From the NCBI RefSeq assembly GCF_042663585.1, contig NZ_JBHTAN010000006.1, forward strand, positions 1,488,001 through 1,552,000: a stretch of DNA of 64,000 nucleotides. The letters run 5' to 3'. The position numbers and the translations under genes are program-made. The notes below the pieces were generated by a model, which was not told where the DNA came from, made no database searches, and saw only the letters and a list, made by a program, of their open reading frames with translations. This DNA comes from Natranaeroarchaeum sp042663585 (GTDB taxonomy: Archaea > Halobacteriota > Halobacteria > Halobacteriales > Natronoarchaeaceae). Below, piece after piece: positions 15,273 through 23,700 of this stretch. Every line of letters starts with the position of its first letter. The first letter of the stretch is position 1.

Positions 15273-16658
15273 ATGACACGGGTGATTCACACCGGCGACA
15301 CCCACATCGGGTATCGACAGTACCACTCGCCGGAGCGTCGTCAGGACTTCCTCGACGCGTTCCAGCAGGTCGTCGACGACGCCATCGCGGAGGACGTCGA
15401 CGCCGTCGTACACGCGGGTGACCTCTTTCACGACCGCCGGCCCGACCTTCCAGATATTCAGGGCACGGTCGCGGCACTGCGCGAACTCGCTGACGCCGAC
15501 ATTCCGTTCCTCGCAGTCGTCGGGAACCACGAGACGAAACGTGACGGCCAGTGGCTCGACCTGTTCGAGGATCTCGGCCTTACCACCCGACTCGGATCGA
15601 CGCCGGAGGTCGTCGGAGATATCGCGTTTTACGGCCTCGACTTCGTGCCCGAGTCCCAGCGGGATAGCCTGGAGTACGGGTACGAACCGACCGAGGAGGC
15701 CGATTATGCAGCGCTCGTAAGCCACGGCCTCTTCGAACCGTTCGCGCACGCCGACTGGGACACCGAGCGACTACTGACTGAATCGACAGTCGAGTTCGAC
15801 GCCGTCCTGCTCGGTGACAACCACGCCCCCGGAAAACGGGAGATGCTGGACACGTGGGTGACCTACTGTGGATCGACTGAGCGCGCGAGCGCCTCGGAGC
15901 GCGATGATCGTGGCTACAATATCGTCACCGTCGACGACGAGGTCACGATCACACGCCGGGCCGTCGCGGACACCCGCGAGTTCTGCTTCGTCGACGTCGA
16001 ACTCGCAGAGGGCGAGGGAACCGATCGGGTCCGAGAGCGCGTCCGCCAGTACGATGTCGAGGACGCCGTGGTCATCGTCACGATAGAGGGTGACGGTGAA
16101 CCTGTGACACCCGCGAGCGTCGAGGAACTGGCGGTCGACGACGGCGCGCTGATCGCACGGGTGAACGACCGCCGCGAGATAGAGAGAGAGGACGATGTGA
16201 GCGTCAGTTTTGCCGACCCCGACGACGCCGTCCGCGAGCGCCTGCGCGACCTCGGCCTGAGCCCTGCGGCCCGTGACATCGACGAAACCGTCCGCGAGAG
16301 CAAGGTTGCTGACTCGAACGTCCGCGAGACCGTCGAATCGCTGGTCCGCGAGCGCGCTGACGAAGGACTGTCGGCGTTCGAGAGCGCCGACGAAGACGAA
16401 GCGGGCGACGATGCGGCCGACAGCGCAGCGGGCGAATCCGATGCCGACCCGGACGACGCCGGGATCGATTCGGGTTCCGACTCCGAGAGCGACCTAGCCG
16501 ATGCCGAGAGCCAAAGCGACCAAGCCGATGCCGAGAGCCAAAGCGACCAAGCCGATGCCGAGAGCCAACACGACCAGACCGATGCCGACAGCCACCAATC
16601 AGACCCTGACACAGCACAGGAGACCGACTCCCAGCGCTCCGTGGAGGAGTTCCTATGA
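15273..16658 (+). CDS. mre11: DNA double-strand break repair nuclease Mre11
   Basis: A 461-residue calcineurin-like nuclease with the metal-binding motifs GDTHIG (8-13), HAGDLFHD and VVGNHE. It processes DNA ends with Rad50. The start is ATG 15273 rather than the TTG at 15264. After the nuclease and capping domains comes an acidic Ser/Asp tail of about 70 residues with tandem DAESQSDQA repeats. Its stop overlaps the rad50 ATG (ATGA), consistent with one complex. Confidence 0.96.
   Translation: MTRVIHTGDTHIGYRQYHSPERRQDFLDAFQQVVDDAIAEDVDAVVHAGDLFHDRRPDLPDIQGTVAALRELADADIPFLAVVGNHETKRDGQWLDLFEDLGLTTRLGSTPEVVGDIAFYGLDFVPESQRDSLEYGYEPTEEADYAALVSHGLFEPFAHADWDTERLLTESTVEFDAVLLGDNHAPGKREMLDTWVTYCGSTERASASERDDRGYNIVTVDDEVTITRRAVADTREFCFVDVELAEGEGTDRVRERVRQYDVEDAVVIVTIEGDGEPVTPASVEELAVDDGALIARVNDRREIEREDDVSVSFADPDDAVRERLRDLGLSPAARDIDETVRESKVADSNVRETVESLVRERADEGLSAFESADEDEAGDDAADSAAGESDADPDDAGIDSGSDSESDLADAESQSDQADAESQSDQADAESQHDQTDADSHQSDPDTAQETDSQRSVEEFL
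16497..16604 (+). repeat. 27-bp coding tandem repeat in the mre11 tail
   Basis: Units start at 16497, 16524, 16551 and 16578 (27 bp, in frame, nine residues ADAESQSDQ). The first two are identical, the third has one changed codon (SQHDQ) and the fourth is diverged. Confidence 0.85.
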
Positions 16659-19333
16659 GGTTCCGCCACGTCCGGATGGAGAATTTCAAGTGCTACGCCG
16701 ACGCCGAACTCGACCTCGAAACCGGCGTTACCGTGATTCACGGCGTCAACGGGAGCGGGAAATCTTCGCTGCTAGAAGCCTGTTTCTTTGCGCTCTACGG
16801 CTCGAAGGCGCTGGACGAGCGCACCCTCGACGACGTGATCACCAACGGTGCCGAGGACGCCGAGATCGAACTCGTCTTCGATCACGCGGGCGAGTCCTAC
16901 CGGATCGAGCGCCGCCTTCGGCTCACCGGCGAGCGCGCCCAGACGGCGAAATGCGTGCTGGAGACGCCCGATGGGAGCGTCGACGGTGCCCGTGCGGTGC
17001 GCGAGTACGTCACCGAGCTACTGCGGATGGACGCCGAAGCGTTCGTCAACTGCGCGTACGTCCGGCAGGGCGAAGTGAACAAGCTCATCCACGCCTCGCC
17101 GAGCGACCGACAGGACATGATCGACGACCTGCTCCAACTCGGTAAACTGGAGGAGTACCGCGAGCGGGCGAGCAAGGCCAGACTGGGAATCAAGACGGTG
17201 CTCGACGGCCAGCGGGACGTCATCGAGAACCTCGAGAGTAAGATCGCGGCGAAAGAAGACAAGGAGCTTCACGCCCAGCTAAACGAACTCGAAACCGAGC
17301 TTTCCGAGAGCAACGCCGAAATCGAGCGCCTCGAGGGCCAGATCGAAGCGGCCCGCGACACCAGAGACGAGGCCGAATCCGTCCTCGACGAGTACGAGGA
17401 GAAACGCGACCGGATCGACGATCTGGAAGGAGAGATCGAGACGCTACAGGAGAAGATCAGCGAGACCGAACAGGAACGCGACCGACTCAAAGAGGAGATC
17501 ACGGAGCGCCGTGAGCGCCTCGACCAACTGGAGACGAAACGGGACGACCTGCTCGCTGACTCCGAACTCGACAGTGATGCCGGTCTCGGGGCGGTCGAAA
17601 CGACGCTTGAGAACCTCGAAGAGCGGGACGACGAACTCCGAGACGAACTCGAATCGATCAATATCGAGATCCAGGAGTACACTTCAGAGGCCGAAAACGC
17701 CCGCGAACGCGCCGACGAACTCGAGGCCGAAGCCGAGACGGCCCGGGAGAACGCCGAGGAACTCGAGACGGAACTCGCCGAGGCCGAAGCGGAACTCGAC
17801 GACCGCCGCAAGAAACTGGGCGATATCGACGACGAGATAGAGACGGCGAAAGCACAGTTCGAGGACGCGCCGGTAGCCTTCGGCGAGGCCGACGACCACC
17901 ACGAATCGCTCGAAGCCGAGGCCGAGGAGCTACGCGAGGCACTGACCGATGTCCGGACGAAGCTCGAATCCGCGAAATCCTCGGTCGAGGAAGCCGAGGC
18001 GCTCCTGGAGCAAGGGAAGTGTCCCGAGTGTGGGCAGGCAGTCGAGGATTCCCCACACGTCGACGCGCTCGCCGACGACCGCGAGCGGGTTGCAGAACTC
18101 GAATCCCGCCGCGACGACCTCGAAGACGAGCGCTCGGCCGTCCGCGAGCGCCTCGACGACGCCGAAACGCTGGTCGAGGCCGAAGCGAGCGTCGAGCAAC
18201 TGCGCGGGAACCGCCGGAACGTCGAGCAGTTGGTCGAAGAACGCGAGGCGACGCTCTCTGACAAGCGCGACCGCATCACTGACCTCGAAGAGCGCGCCGA
18301 GACGCTCGACGAGCGCGCCGAGGAAAAACGGGCGGTGGCGACCGAGGCCGACGAGCAGGCTGACGACCGCCGCGAGGAGATTGCCACGATCAACGCCGAG
18401 CGCGGCGAGATCCGAGCACGGCGCGAACGGCTCGAATCGCTCGAAGAAACGCTTGAAGCCATCGAAGACGCAGAAGACGGAATCGAGGACCGCCGCGAAA
18501 GCCGGGCTGACAAGGCCGAGTTGAACGAGGAGCGCCGCGAGCGACTGGCCGAGAAGCGCCAGCGCAAGAACGAACTGCAATCGGAGTTCGACGAGGAGCG
18601 TATCGAGGAAGCGCGTGCGGATCGAACGCGTGCCACAGAGTATCTGGAGGAGGCCGAACCGGCATTAGAAGAAGAGCGCGAGAACCGGGACGACCTGAAA
18701 GGCCGGATCGGTGGCATTGAGGCCGAACTGAGCGAACTCGAAGACCTGCGCGAGGAGCATGACGAACTCGTCGAGCGCCGCGATGCCCTGGAGTCGCTGT
18801 ACGACGAGGCCCAGCGGCTACAGGAGACCTACGGCGACCTGCGGGCGGAGCTACGCCAACAGAACGTCGAACGGCTGGAACGACTGCTCAACGAGACGTT
18901 CGATCTGGTCTACCAGAACGACTCGTACTCGCATATCGAACTCGACGGGGAGTACGAGCTAACGGTCTTCCAGAAAGACGGCGCACCGCTCGATCCGGAC
19001 CAACTGTCCGGCGGCGAGCGCGCACTGTTCAACCTCAGCCTCCGCTGTGCGATCTACCGCCTGCTGGCCGAAGGTATCGAAGGGGCCGCGCCGATGCCGC
19101 CGCTGATCCTCGACGAACCGACCGTCTTCCTCGACTCGGGGCACGTCTCTCAGCTAGTCGAACTGATCGACTCGATGCGTGAACTCGGCGTCGAACAGAT
19201 AGTCGTAGTGAGCCACGACGACGAACTCGTCGTCGCGGCCGACGACGTCGTCGAGGTGCGGAAGGATCCGACCTCGAATCGGTCGACAGTCGAGCGTCGC
19301 GAGGAGATCGGTACCACCGCGTTCGCCGAATAA
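16655..19333 (+). CDS. rad50: DNA double-strand break repair ATPase Rad50
   Basis: An 892-residue SMC-like ATPase with Walker A GVNGSGKSS at 30-38, a long acidic coiled coil, and the zinc hook CPECG near residue 455 at its apex. The signature LSGGERALFNLS is near 783 and Walker B LILDEPTVFLD near 815. Two Rad50 heads with Mre11 tether and process DNA ends. The coiled coil is unusually rich in Glu and Arg, as expected for a halophile. Confidence 0.97.
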   Translation: MRFRHVRMENFKCYADAELDLETGVTVIHGVNGSGKSSLLEACFFALYGSKALDERTLDDVITNGAEDAEIELVFDHAGESYRIERRLRLTGERAQTAKCVLETPDGSVDGARAVREYVTELLRMDAEAFVNCAYVRQGEVNKLIHASPSDRQDMIDDLLQLGKLEEYRERASKARLGIKTVLDGQRDVIENLESKIAAKEDKELHAQLNELETELSESNAEIERLEGQIEAARDTRDEAESVLDEYEEKRDRIDDLEGEIETLQEKISETEQERDRLKEEITERRERLDQLETKRDDLLADSELDSDAGLGAVETTLENLEERDDELRDELESINIEIQEYTSEAENARERADELEAEAETARENAEELETELAEAEAELDDRRKKLGDIDDEIETAKAQFEDAPVAFGEADDHHESLEAEAEELREALTDVRTKLESAKSSVEEAEALLEQGKCPECGQAVEDSPHVDALADDRERVAELESRRDDLEDERSAVRERLDDAETLVEAEASVEQLRGNRRNVEQLVEEREATLSDKRDRITDLEERAETLDERAEEKRAVATEADEQADDRREEIATINAERGEIRARRERLESLEETLEAIEDAEDGIEDRRESRADKAELNEERRERLAEKRQRKNELQSEFDEERIEEARADRTRATEYLEEAEPALEEERENRDDLKGRIGGIEAELSELEDLREEHDELVERRDALESLYDEAQRLQETYGDLRAELRQQNVERLERLLNETFDLVYQNDSYSHIELDGEYELTVFQKDGAPLDPDQLSGGERALFNLSLRCAIYRLLAEGIEGAAPMPPLILDEPTVFLDSGHVSQLVELIDSMRELGVEQIVVVSHDDELVVAADDVVEVRKDPTSNRSTVERREEIGTTAFAE

Positions 19334-19359
19334 CTGACTCTCGGGGCAAGCAGATCTTC

Positions 19360-19788
19360 TCAGTCGTCGTCACGAAGTATGGAGAGCACTTCGACGGTGC
19401 CCTCGGTCGCGTCGTAGCCACGCTCGCCGGCAATCGTTGCTTCTTCGATCAGTCCGGCCGCCCGTAGCTCCGCCAGTCGGCCGTGCAGATCGGATTCGCA
19501 CTGGTCGTACTCGCGCATCATGTCGCGGACGGGGACCGGTCCGCGGTCGACCAGATCCGCGAGGAGGCCGAGTGCGGCGTCGTCGTGAACCCCCCGGAGT
19601 AGCCGCCGAACAGGCTCTGAAATGCCGCTTGCAGCCGTCTCCAGGGGTGGCGTCCCGTCGAGCGTCTCGAGGCGGTCGTTCTCGACGTAGCGTTCGCTAC
19701 CGTCCTCCGGGTCCCGGACGAGGCTGCTGTCCGTGGACGATTTGACGACGATGTAGCGTTTCCCGGACTCGTCGCGTACGGTTCGCAT
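19360..19788 (-). CDS. Haloarchaeal protein of unknown function next to rad50
   Basis: A 142-residue acidic protein. The N-terminal part looks like a small beta domain ('GKRYIVVKSSTDSSLVRDPEDGSERYV'). The C-terminal part (about 65-140) has the helical pattern of a winged helix: 'ALGLLADLVDRGPVPVRDMM...DLHGRLAELRAAGLIEE'. Start 19788 (MRTVRDES) was preferred over the longer ATG at 19815. It is convergent with rad50. A DNA-binding role is an inference from the winged-helix look. Confidence 0.75.
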   Translation of the reverse strand: MRTVRDESGKRYIVVKSSTDSSLVRDPEDGSERYVENDRLETLDGTPPLETAASGISEPVRRLLRGVHDDAALGLLADLVDRGPVPVRDMMREYDQCESDLHGRLAELRAAGLIEEATIAGERGYDATEGTVEVLSILRDDD

Positions 19789-19838
19789 GCTCGGCTCTAC
19801 GCCACCGAAGCGCATAATCGCGGCGATCAGTCTCCCGG

Positions 19839-20150
19839 CTAGCCGAACTCCGAGAACCGGTACTTCAGGTAGGCGTGGCCGAGCGAGAACAGGCCGACGA
19901 GCAGGGCCACGGCACCGGCCTGCATATACGGTGTCAGCGTCAGCAGTAGCGCGCCGATGCTGGTCGCGAGAACCCCGAGTTTGACAAGCAGGAACACACT
20001 CCAGAACGTGTTTTTGACCTCTGACGAGACGTTCTCCGGATCGGGAAGATCCGGAGCCAGATCCTCATTGGCGTCAAGAACGTCGAAATCCAGATCTTTC
20101 TCGGGCTCCGATCCGTTGGGGTCGACGTCGAGAGGGTCCTCGGAAGGCAC
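19839..20150 (-). CDS. Two-helix membrane protein with acidic N-terminus
   Basis: A 103-residue protein. The first 45 residues are acidic and disordered. Two transmembrane helices follow (about 50-70 and 75-95), ending in a short basic 'KYRF' tail. It lies 50 nt upstream of the rad50-adjacent gene on the same strand and may be co-transcribed with it. A lineage-specific family of unknown function. Confidence 0.75.
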   Translation of the reverse strand: MPSEDPLDVDPNGSEPEKDLDFDVLDANEDLAPDLPDPENVSSEVKNTFWSVFLLVKLGVLATSIGALLLTLTPYMQAGAVALLVGLFSLGHAYLKYRFSEFG

Positions 20151-20225
20151 TGATGAAGGCTTGGAGTTTCAATGCAAAAAGCGCCCCGTCCGAGAGTGCG
20201 ACTATCGAGAGTGCTACCGGGCCGC

Positions 20226-20405
20226 TCAGACCTGATTGTCGAGTCGTACCGTCCGTGTCGCTTCGACCCACGCAAGTGGGTTGTCGGCGTCGAAGAAGAC
20301 GACGCCCTCGTCCGTCTCATACCGTTCGACCGTTTCCAGACCGTCCGCTCGTTCCGTCGTACTATCCTGCCAGCCGGATGTTGCGTGGTCGGACACGTTC
20401 GTCAC
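20226..20405 (-). CDS. Short acidic haloarchaeal protein (GTG start)
   Basis: A 59-residue ORF (first residues VTNVSDHATSGW) with the C-terminal segment 'VERYETDEGVVFFDADNPLAWVEAT', which resembles a widespread short haloarchaeal family of unknown function. No ATG gives a plausible N-terminus, so GTG at 20405 is used. A TATA-like CATATAACTT lies upstream at about 20431-20441. A longer frame to 20807 only overlaps the opposite-strand lyase gene. Confidence 0.6.
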   Translation of the reverse strand: MTNVSDHATSGWQDSTTERADGLETVERYETDEGVVFFDADNPLAWVEATRTVRLDNQV

Positions 20406-20517
20406 CTCTACGCCTGTGGTATGTGTTACCAAGTTATATGCTTTGTTACCGCGGCTATACTCAGTCCGATCACAACTTGGTGCGGGTGTTTTTGTTGATC
20501 CGTGAACAAATGATAGT

Positions 20518-21342
20518 ATGTCACGGCGAACTGTACTCTTTTCACCGGGGAATCGTGGAGAAATGCTCCGGAAAGCGGCGGGATCAGGAGCCGATATCGT
20601 CGTCTTCGACCTCGAAGACGCCGTGGGCCCGGACGCAAAAGCCGCGGCCAGGGAGACGGTTACAGAGGTCCTCTCAGAACCGGAGTTCGACACGGAATCT
20701 GAAGTCTTCGTACGGGTGAACGAACTGCCGATGGGCGAGGAGGACCTCGACAGTGTTCTCGCCGCCCCAGCGACGCTTGACGGGTTGGTTCTCCCGAAAG
20801 TTCGCACTGCGGACGACGTCCGCGAGTTGTCCGACGTGGTCGAGCAGCGGGGCCATGAGCTACCGGTGTTCGCGCTCGTCGAAACGGCGGCGGGCGTCCT
20901 TCATGCCGAGTCGATCGCCGCCGTAGAGGCTACCGATGCGCTCGTCTTCGGCGCGGAAGACCTGGCGGCCGATATCGGCGCGACCCGAACGGAGGACGGC
21001 GACGAGGTGAGTTACGCGCGACAGCACGTCGTGCTGGCCGCACGAGCGGGCGGCATCGACGCCATCGATACGATCTGGCCCGATATCAGCGACCACGACC
21101 GACTTCGCACGGAGGCCGAACGCGCAGTGGAGTTCGGTTACGACGGCAAGATGGCGATCCACCCCGACCAGATCGATCCGATTCACGATGCGTTCGCCCC
21201 CGACGAAGACGAGATCGAATGGGCCCGTCGGGTCGTCGCCGCCAGCGAGCGACACGACGGCGTCTTTGCGATAGACGGTCAGATGATCGACGGCCCACTG
21301 ATCAGACAGGCCCATCGTCTCCTGGACCGTGCGGACGAGTAG
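20518..21342 (+). CDS. HpcH/HpaI (CitE-like) aldolase/lyase
   Basis: A 274-residue TIM-barrel lyase of the citrate lyase beta/malyl-CoA lyase family. It has the opening 'RTVLFSPGNRGEM', the metal-site region 'DIVVFDLEDAV' with the acidic pair, 'RVNE' and a later 'ALVETAAGV' glutamate. The family cleaves or forms C-C bonds in acyl-CoA esters using Mg2+. Without CitD/CitF partners it is more likely a malyl-CoA or beta-methylmalyl-CoA lyase or thioesterase; the substrate is not decided by sequence. Confidence 0.88.
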   Translation: MSRRTVLFSPGNRGEMLRKAAGSGADIVVFDLEDAVGPDAKAAARETVTEVLSEPEFDTESEVFVRVNELPMGEEDLDSVLAAPATLDGLVLPKVRTADDVRELSDVVEQRGHELPVFALVETAAGVLHAESIAAVEATDALVFGAEDLAADIGATRTEDGDEVSYARQHVVLAARAGGIDAIDTIWPDISDHDRLRTEAERAVEFGYDGKMAIHPDQIDPIHDAFAPDEDEIEWARRVVAASERHDGVFAIDGQMIDGPLIRQAHRLLDRADE

Positions 21343-21531
21343 GACCGTACGGTTAGCGGAGCGTGAGAGGCTAGCCACGGTCCCTGAAACTAATTATCAC
21401 GAACGTCCCTCGTATTTAGAGTGGTTGTCACATGAGAACTGACTGTTCACCCAGTGTTAACAGTTGTATAATGTCTTACAGTCCCTTGGTATATCGCTAC
21501 ACTTAAACTACCGGTCGGAAAAAACGAGAGT

Positions 21532-22788
21532 ATGTCCGACGGCGTAAATCCATTCGAGAGCCTACAGGAACAGATCGACGACGCTGGAGCGTACGTCGAC
21601 GTAGAAGACGACGTACTGGCCCGCCTCAAACTACCCGAGCGCGTCCTCGAAACGAACCTCTCCGTCGAGATGGACGATGGGTCCATCGAAATGTTCAGCG
21701 CCTTCCGCTCGCAGTTCAACGGGGACCGTGGCCCGTACAAGGGCGGAATCCGCTACCACCCAAACGTTTCGCGGGATGAGGTCAAAGCACTCTCGGGCTG
21801 GATGGCCTACAAGTGTGCGACTGTTGGCATTCCACTCGGCGGCGGCAAAGGCGGTATCATAATCGACCCTTCGGAGTATTCCGAGGCCGAACTCGAACGG
21901 ATCACGCGGTCGTTCGCTCGCGAACTTCGCCCGATGATCGGCCAGGACCGAGATATCCCCGCGCCCGACGTCAACACTGGACAGCGGGAAATGAACTGGA
22001 TCAAGGACACCTACGAAACCCTGGAGAACACGACCGAACCCGGCGTCATCACGGGTAAAGACATCTCCAGTGGGGGAAGCGAGGGACGCGTCGAGGCCAC
22101 CGGCCGCTCGACCGTCATCGCGGCCCGAGAGGCGTTCAACCATCTCGACCGAGACATCGAGAACGCGACCGTGGCCGTCCAGGGCTACGGCAACGCCGGC
22201 TGGATCGCCGCGAAACTCGTCGACGAGATGGGTGCGACTGTCGTGGCGGCGAGCGACTCCACCGGCGGGATCTACAACGAGGACGGCTTCGACCCCGTCG
22301 CTGCGAAAGAACACAAAATCGAGACCGGTAGTGTTGTCGGCTACGCCGATGGGGACGAAGAGATCACGAACGACGAACTGCTCACTCTCGACGTCGACCT
22401 GCTGATCCCGGCCGCCCTCGAGAACGCTATCAACGAAGAGCTTGCCCGGAATATCCGGGCGGACGTGATCAGCGAGGCAGCCAACGGGCCAATCACGCCG
22501 AAAGGCGACGAGGTGCTCGAGGAAAAAGACGTCATCATCGTACCGGACATCCTCGCGAACGCCGGCGGCGTCACCGTCAGCTACTTCGAGTGGGTCCAGA
22601 ACCGCCAGCGGTTCTACTGGTCCGAGGAGCGAGTCAACGAACAGCTCGAAGAGATCATCGTCAACTCCTTCGACAATCTCATCGAAGCCTACGAGAAACA
22701 CGACCTGCCGAGCCTGCGGGTCGCCGCCTACGTCGTCTCCATCCAGCGCGTCGCCAACTCCTTCGAGGAAGGCGGCGTCTGGCCCTGA
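21532..22788 (+). CDS. gdh: Glutamate dehydrogenase (Glu/Leu/Phe/Val family)
   Basis: A 418-residue hexameric-type enzyme. It has the substrate-site motif 'PYKGGIRYHP', the catalytic-lysine region 'GGGKGGIIIDP', and a Rossmann domain from about 200 with 'VQGYGNAGW' and 'AASDSTG'. It interconverts glutamate and 2-oxoglutarate plus ammonium. A TATA-like ACTTAAAC at 21501-21508 lies about 27 nt from the ATG, giving a leaderless transcript. Coenzyme choice (NAD or NADP) cannot be read safely. Confidence 0.95.
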   Translation: MSDGVNPFESLQEQIDDAGAYVDVEDDVLARLKLPERVLETNLSVEMDDGSIEMFSAFRSQFNGDRGPYKGGIRYHPNVSRDEVKALSGWMAYKCATVGIPLGGGKGGIIIDPSEYSEAELERITRSFARELRPMIGQDRDIPAPDVNTGQREMNWIKDTYETLENTTEPGVITGKDISSGGSEGRVEATGRSTVIAAREAFNHLDRDIENATVAVQGYGNAGWIAAKLVDEMGATVVAASDSTGGIYNEDGFDPVAAKEHKIETGSVVGYADGDEEITNDELLTLDVDLLIPAALENAINEELARNIRADVISEAANGPITPKGDEVLEEKDVIIVPDILANAGGVTVSYFEWVQNRQRFYWSEERVNEQLEEIIVNSFDNLIEAYEKHDLPSLRVAAYVVSIQRVANSFEEGGVWP

Positions 22789-22861
22789 AGCTAGGTTCGA
22801 TCGAAAACGATCGCTTCACTCGCGATTTTTCTGCTCTCGACAGCTACTGTCTCTTCCCGTC

Positions 22862-23665
22862 TTACTGTAGCCGTTCGGTCGTCTCGACGAGCGGATGGCG
22901 GGCGTAATCGACGACTTCGATGTCCTCGAGACTCTCGAGTCCGTTGTTCTCGGCCGTCTGTTGCATGCCCAACTCCAGTTCCTGATCGACGACGACGACG
23001 TACGCTTCCATCTCTTCGACGCCGAGTTGGCGCGCTGCAAGGACGCGGTGATGGCCGTCTGCAAGCAGATACTCTCCTGCGTTATCGATAACGACGAGAG
23101 GCTCTGCCAGCCCACGGTCCAGTTCGTACTGCCGGCCGTCTAATTCGTCGGCGTACACTTTCGACTGTGTCGGCGTCAACCGGTCCAGCGGGACGATCCG
23201 CCGTTCCTGGCGTAGCGTCACGTCGTGAATGTTCTCCAGCGTGCGGAGCAGTTTGCCGACCTTCTCCGGCGTTGCGCGCTCTATCTGACTGCGAATCACG
23301 TCCGTATTGCTGATGATCCCGACGAGGTTACGAGCGTCGTCGACGACGGGGAGTTTCTGGATCCCGGACCGAAGGATGACGCGGGCCGCGTCGTTCACCT
23401 TCATCTCCGGATGTGCGACCACCAGATCCGACGTCATCACTTTAAAAATCGGCTCCGACTCGTCGGCCAACAGGAGGTCGCGTGCAGTGACGAACCCCTC
23501 GACTCGGCGGCGCTCACAGACGGGAAATCCGTTGTGGCCGTCGGTTTCGGCTATCTTGCGAGCGACCTCGGCGACGGTAGCGTCCGGGGCTACCGTCACC
23601 ACCTCCTGGGTCATGTACTCGTTCACTCGCGCCGTCGCACTGACCCCGCTCACATCCATACCCAC
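22862..23665 (-). CDS. CBS-pair plus ParB/SerK-like domain protein
   Basis: A 267-residue two-domain protein. The first 130 residues are a CBS pair. Residues about 150-240 form a ParB-N/sulfiredoxin-like fold with the motif 'LLADGHHRVLAA'. DGHHR is shared with archaeal free-serine kinases (SerK) as well as ParB nucleases, so an ADP/ATP-dependent small-molecule kinase is as plausible as a DNA-binding role. There is no ParA partner. The CBS pair probably senses adenine nucleotides. Confidence 0.8.
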   Translation of the reverse strand: MGMDVSGVSATARVNEYMTQEVVTVAPDATVAEVARKIAETDGHNGFPVCERRRVEGFVTARDLLLADESEPIFKVMTSDLVVAHPEMKVNDAARVILRSGIQKLPVVDDARNLVGIISNTDVIRSQIERATPEKVGKLLRTLENIHDVTLRQERRIVPLDRLTPTQSKVYADELDGRQYELDRGLAEPLVVIDNAGEYLLADGHHRVLAARQLGVEEMEAYVVVVDQELELGMQQTAENNGLESLEDIEVVDYARHPLVETTERLQ

Positions 23666-23700
23666 ATCTCGAGTCGCTGTGGGGAAAAGCTATTTCGTTC

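Noticed and set aside
17269..18717. 482-codon minus-strand ORF opposite rad50, rich in Ser and Arg
   Set aside because: Mirror of the Glu/Arg coiled-coil codons of rad50; composition is Ser/Arg repeats with no domain.
21631..22701. 356-codon minus-strand ORF opposite gdh
   Set aside because: Antisense shadow; glutamate dehydrogenase motifs are intact on the plus strand.
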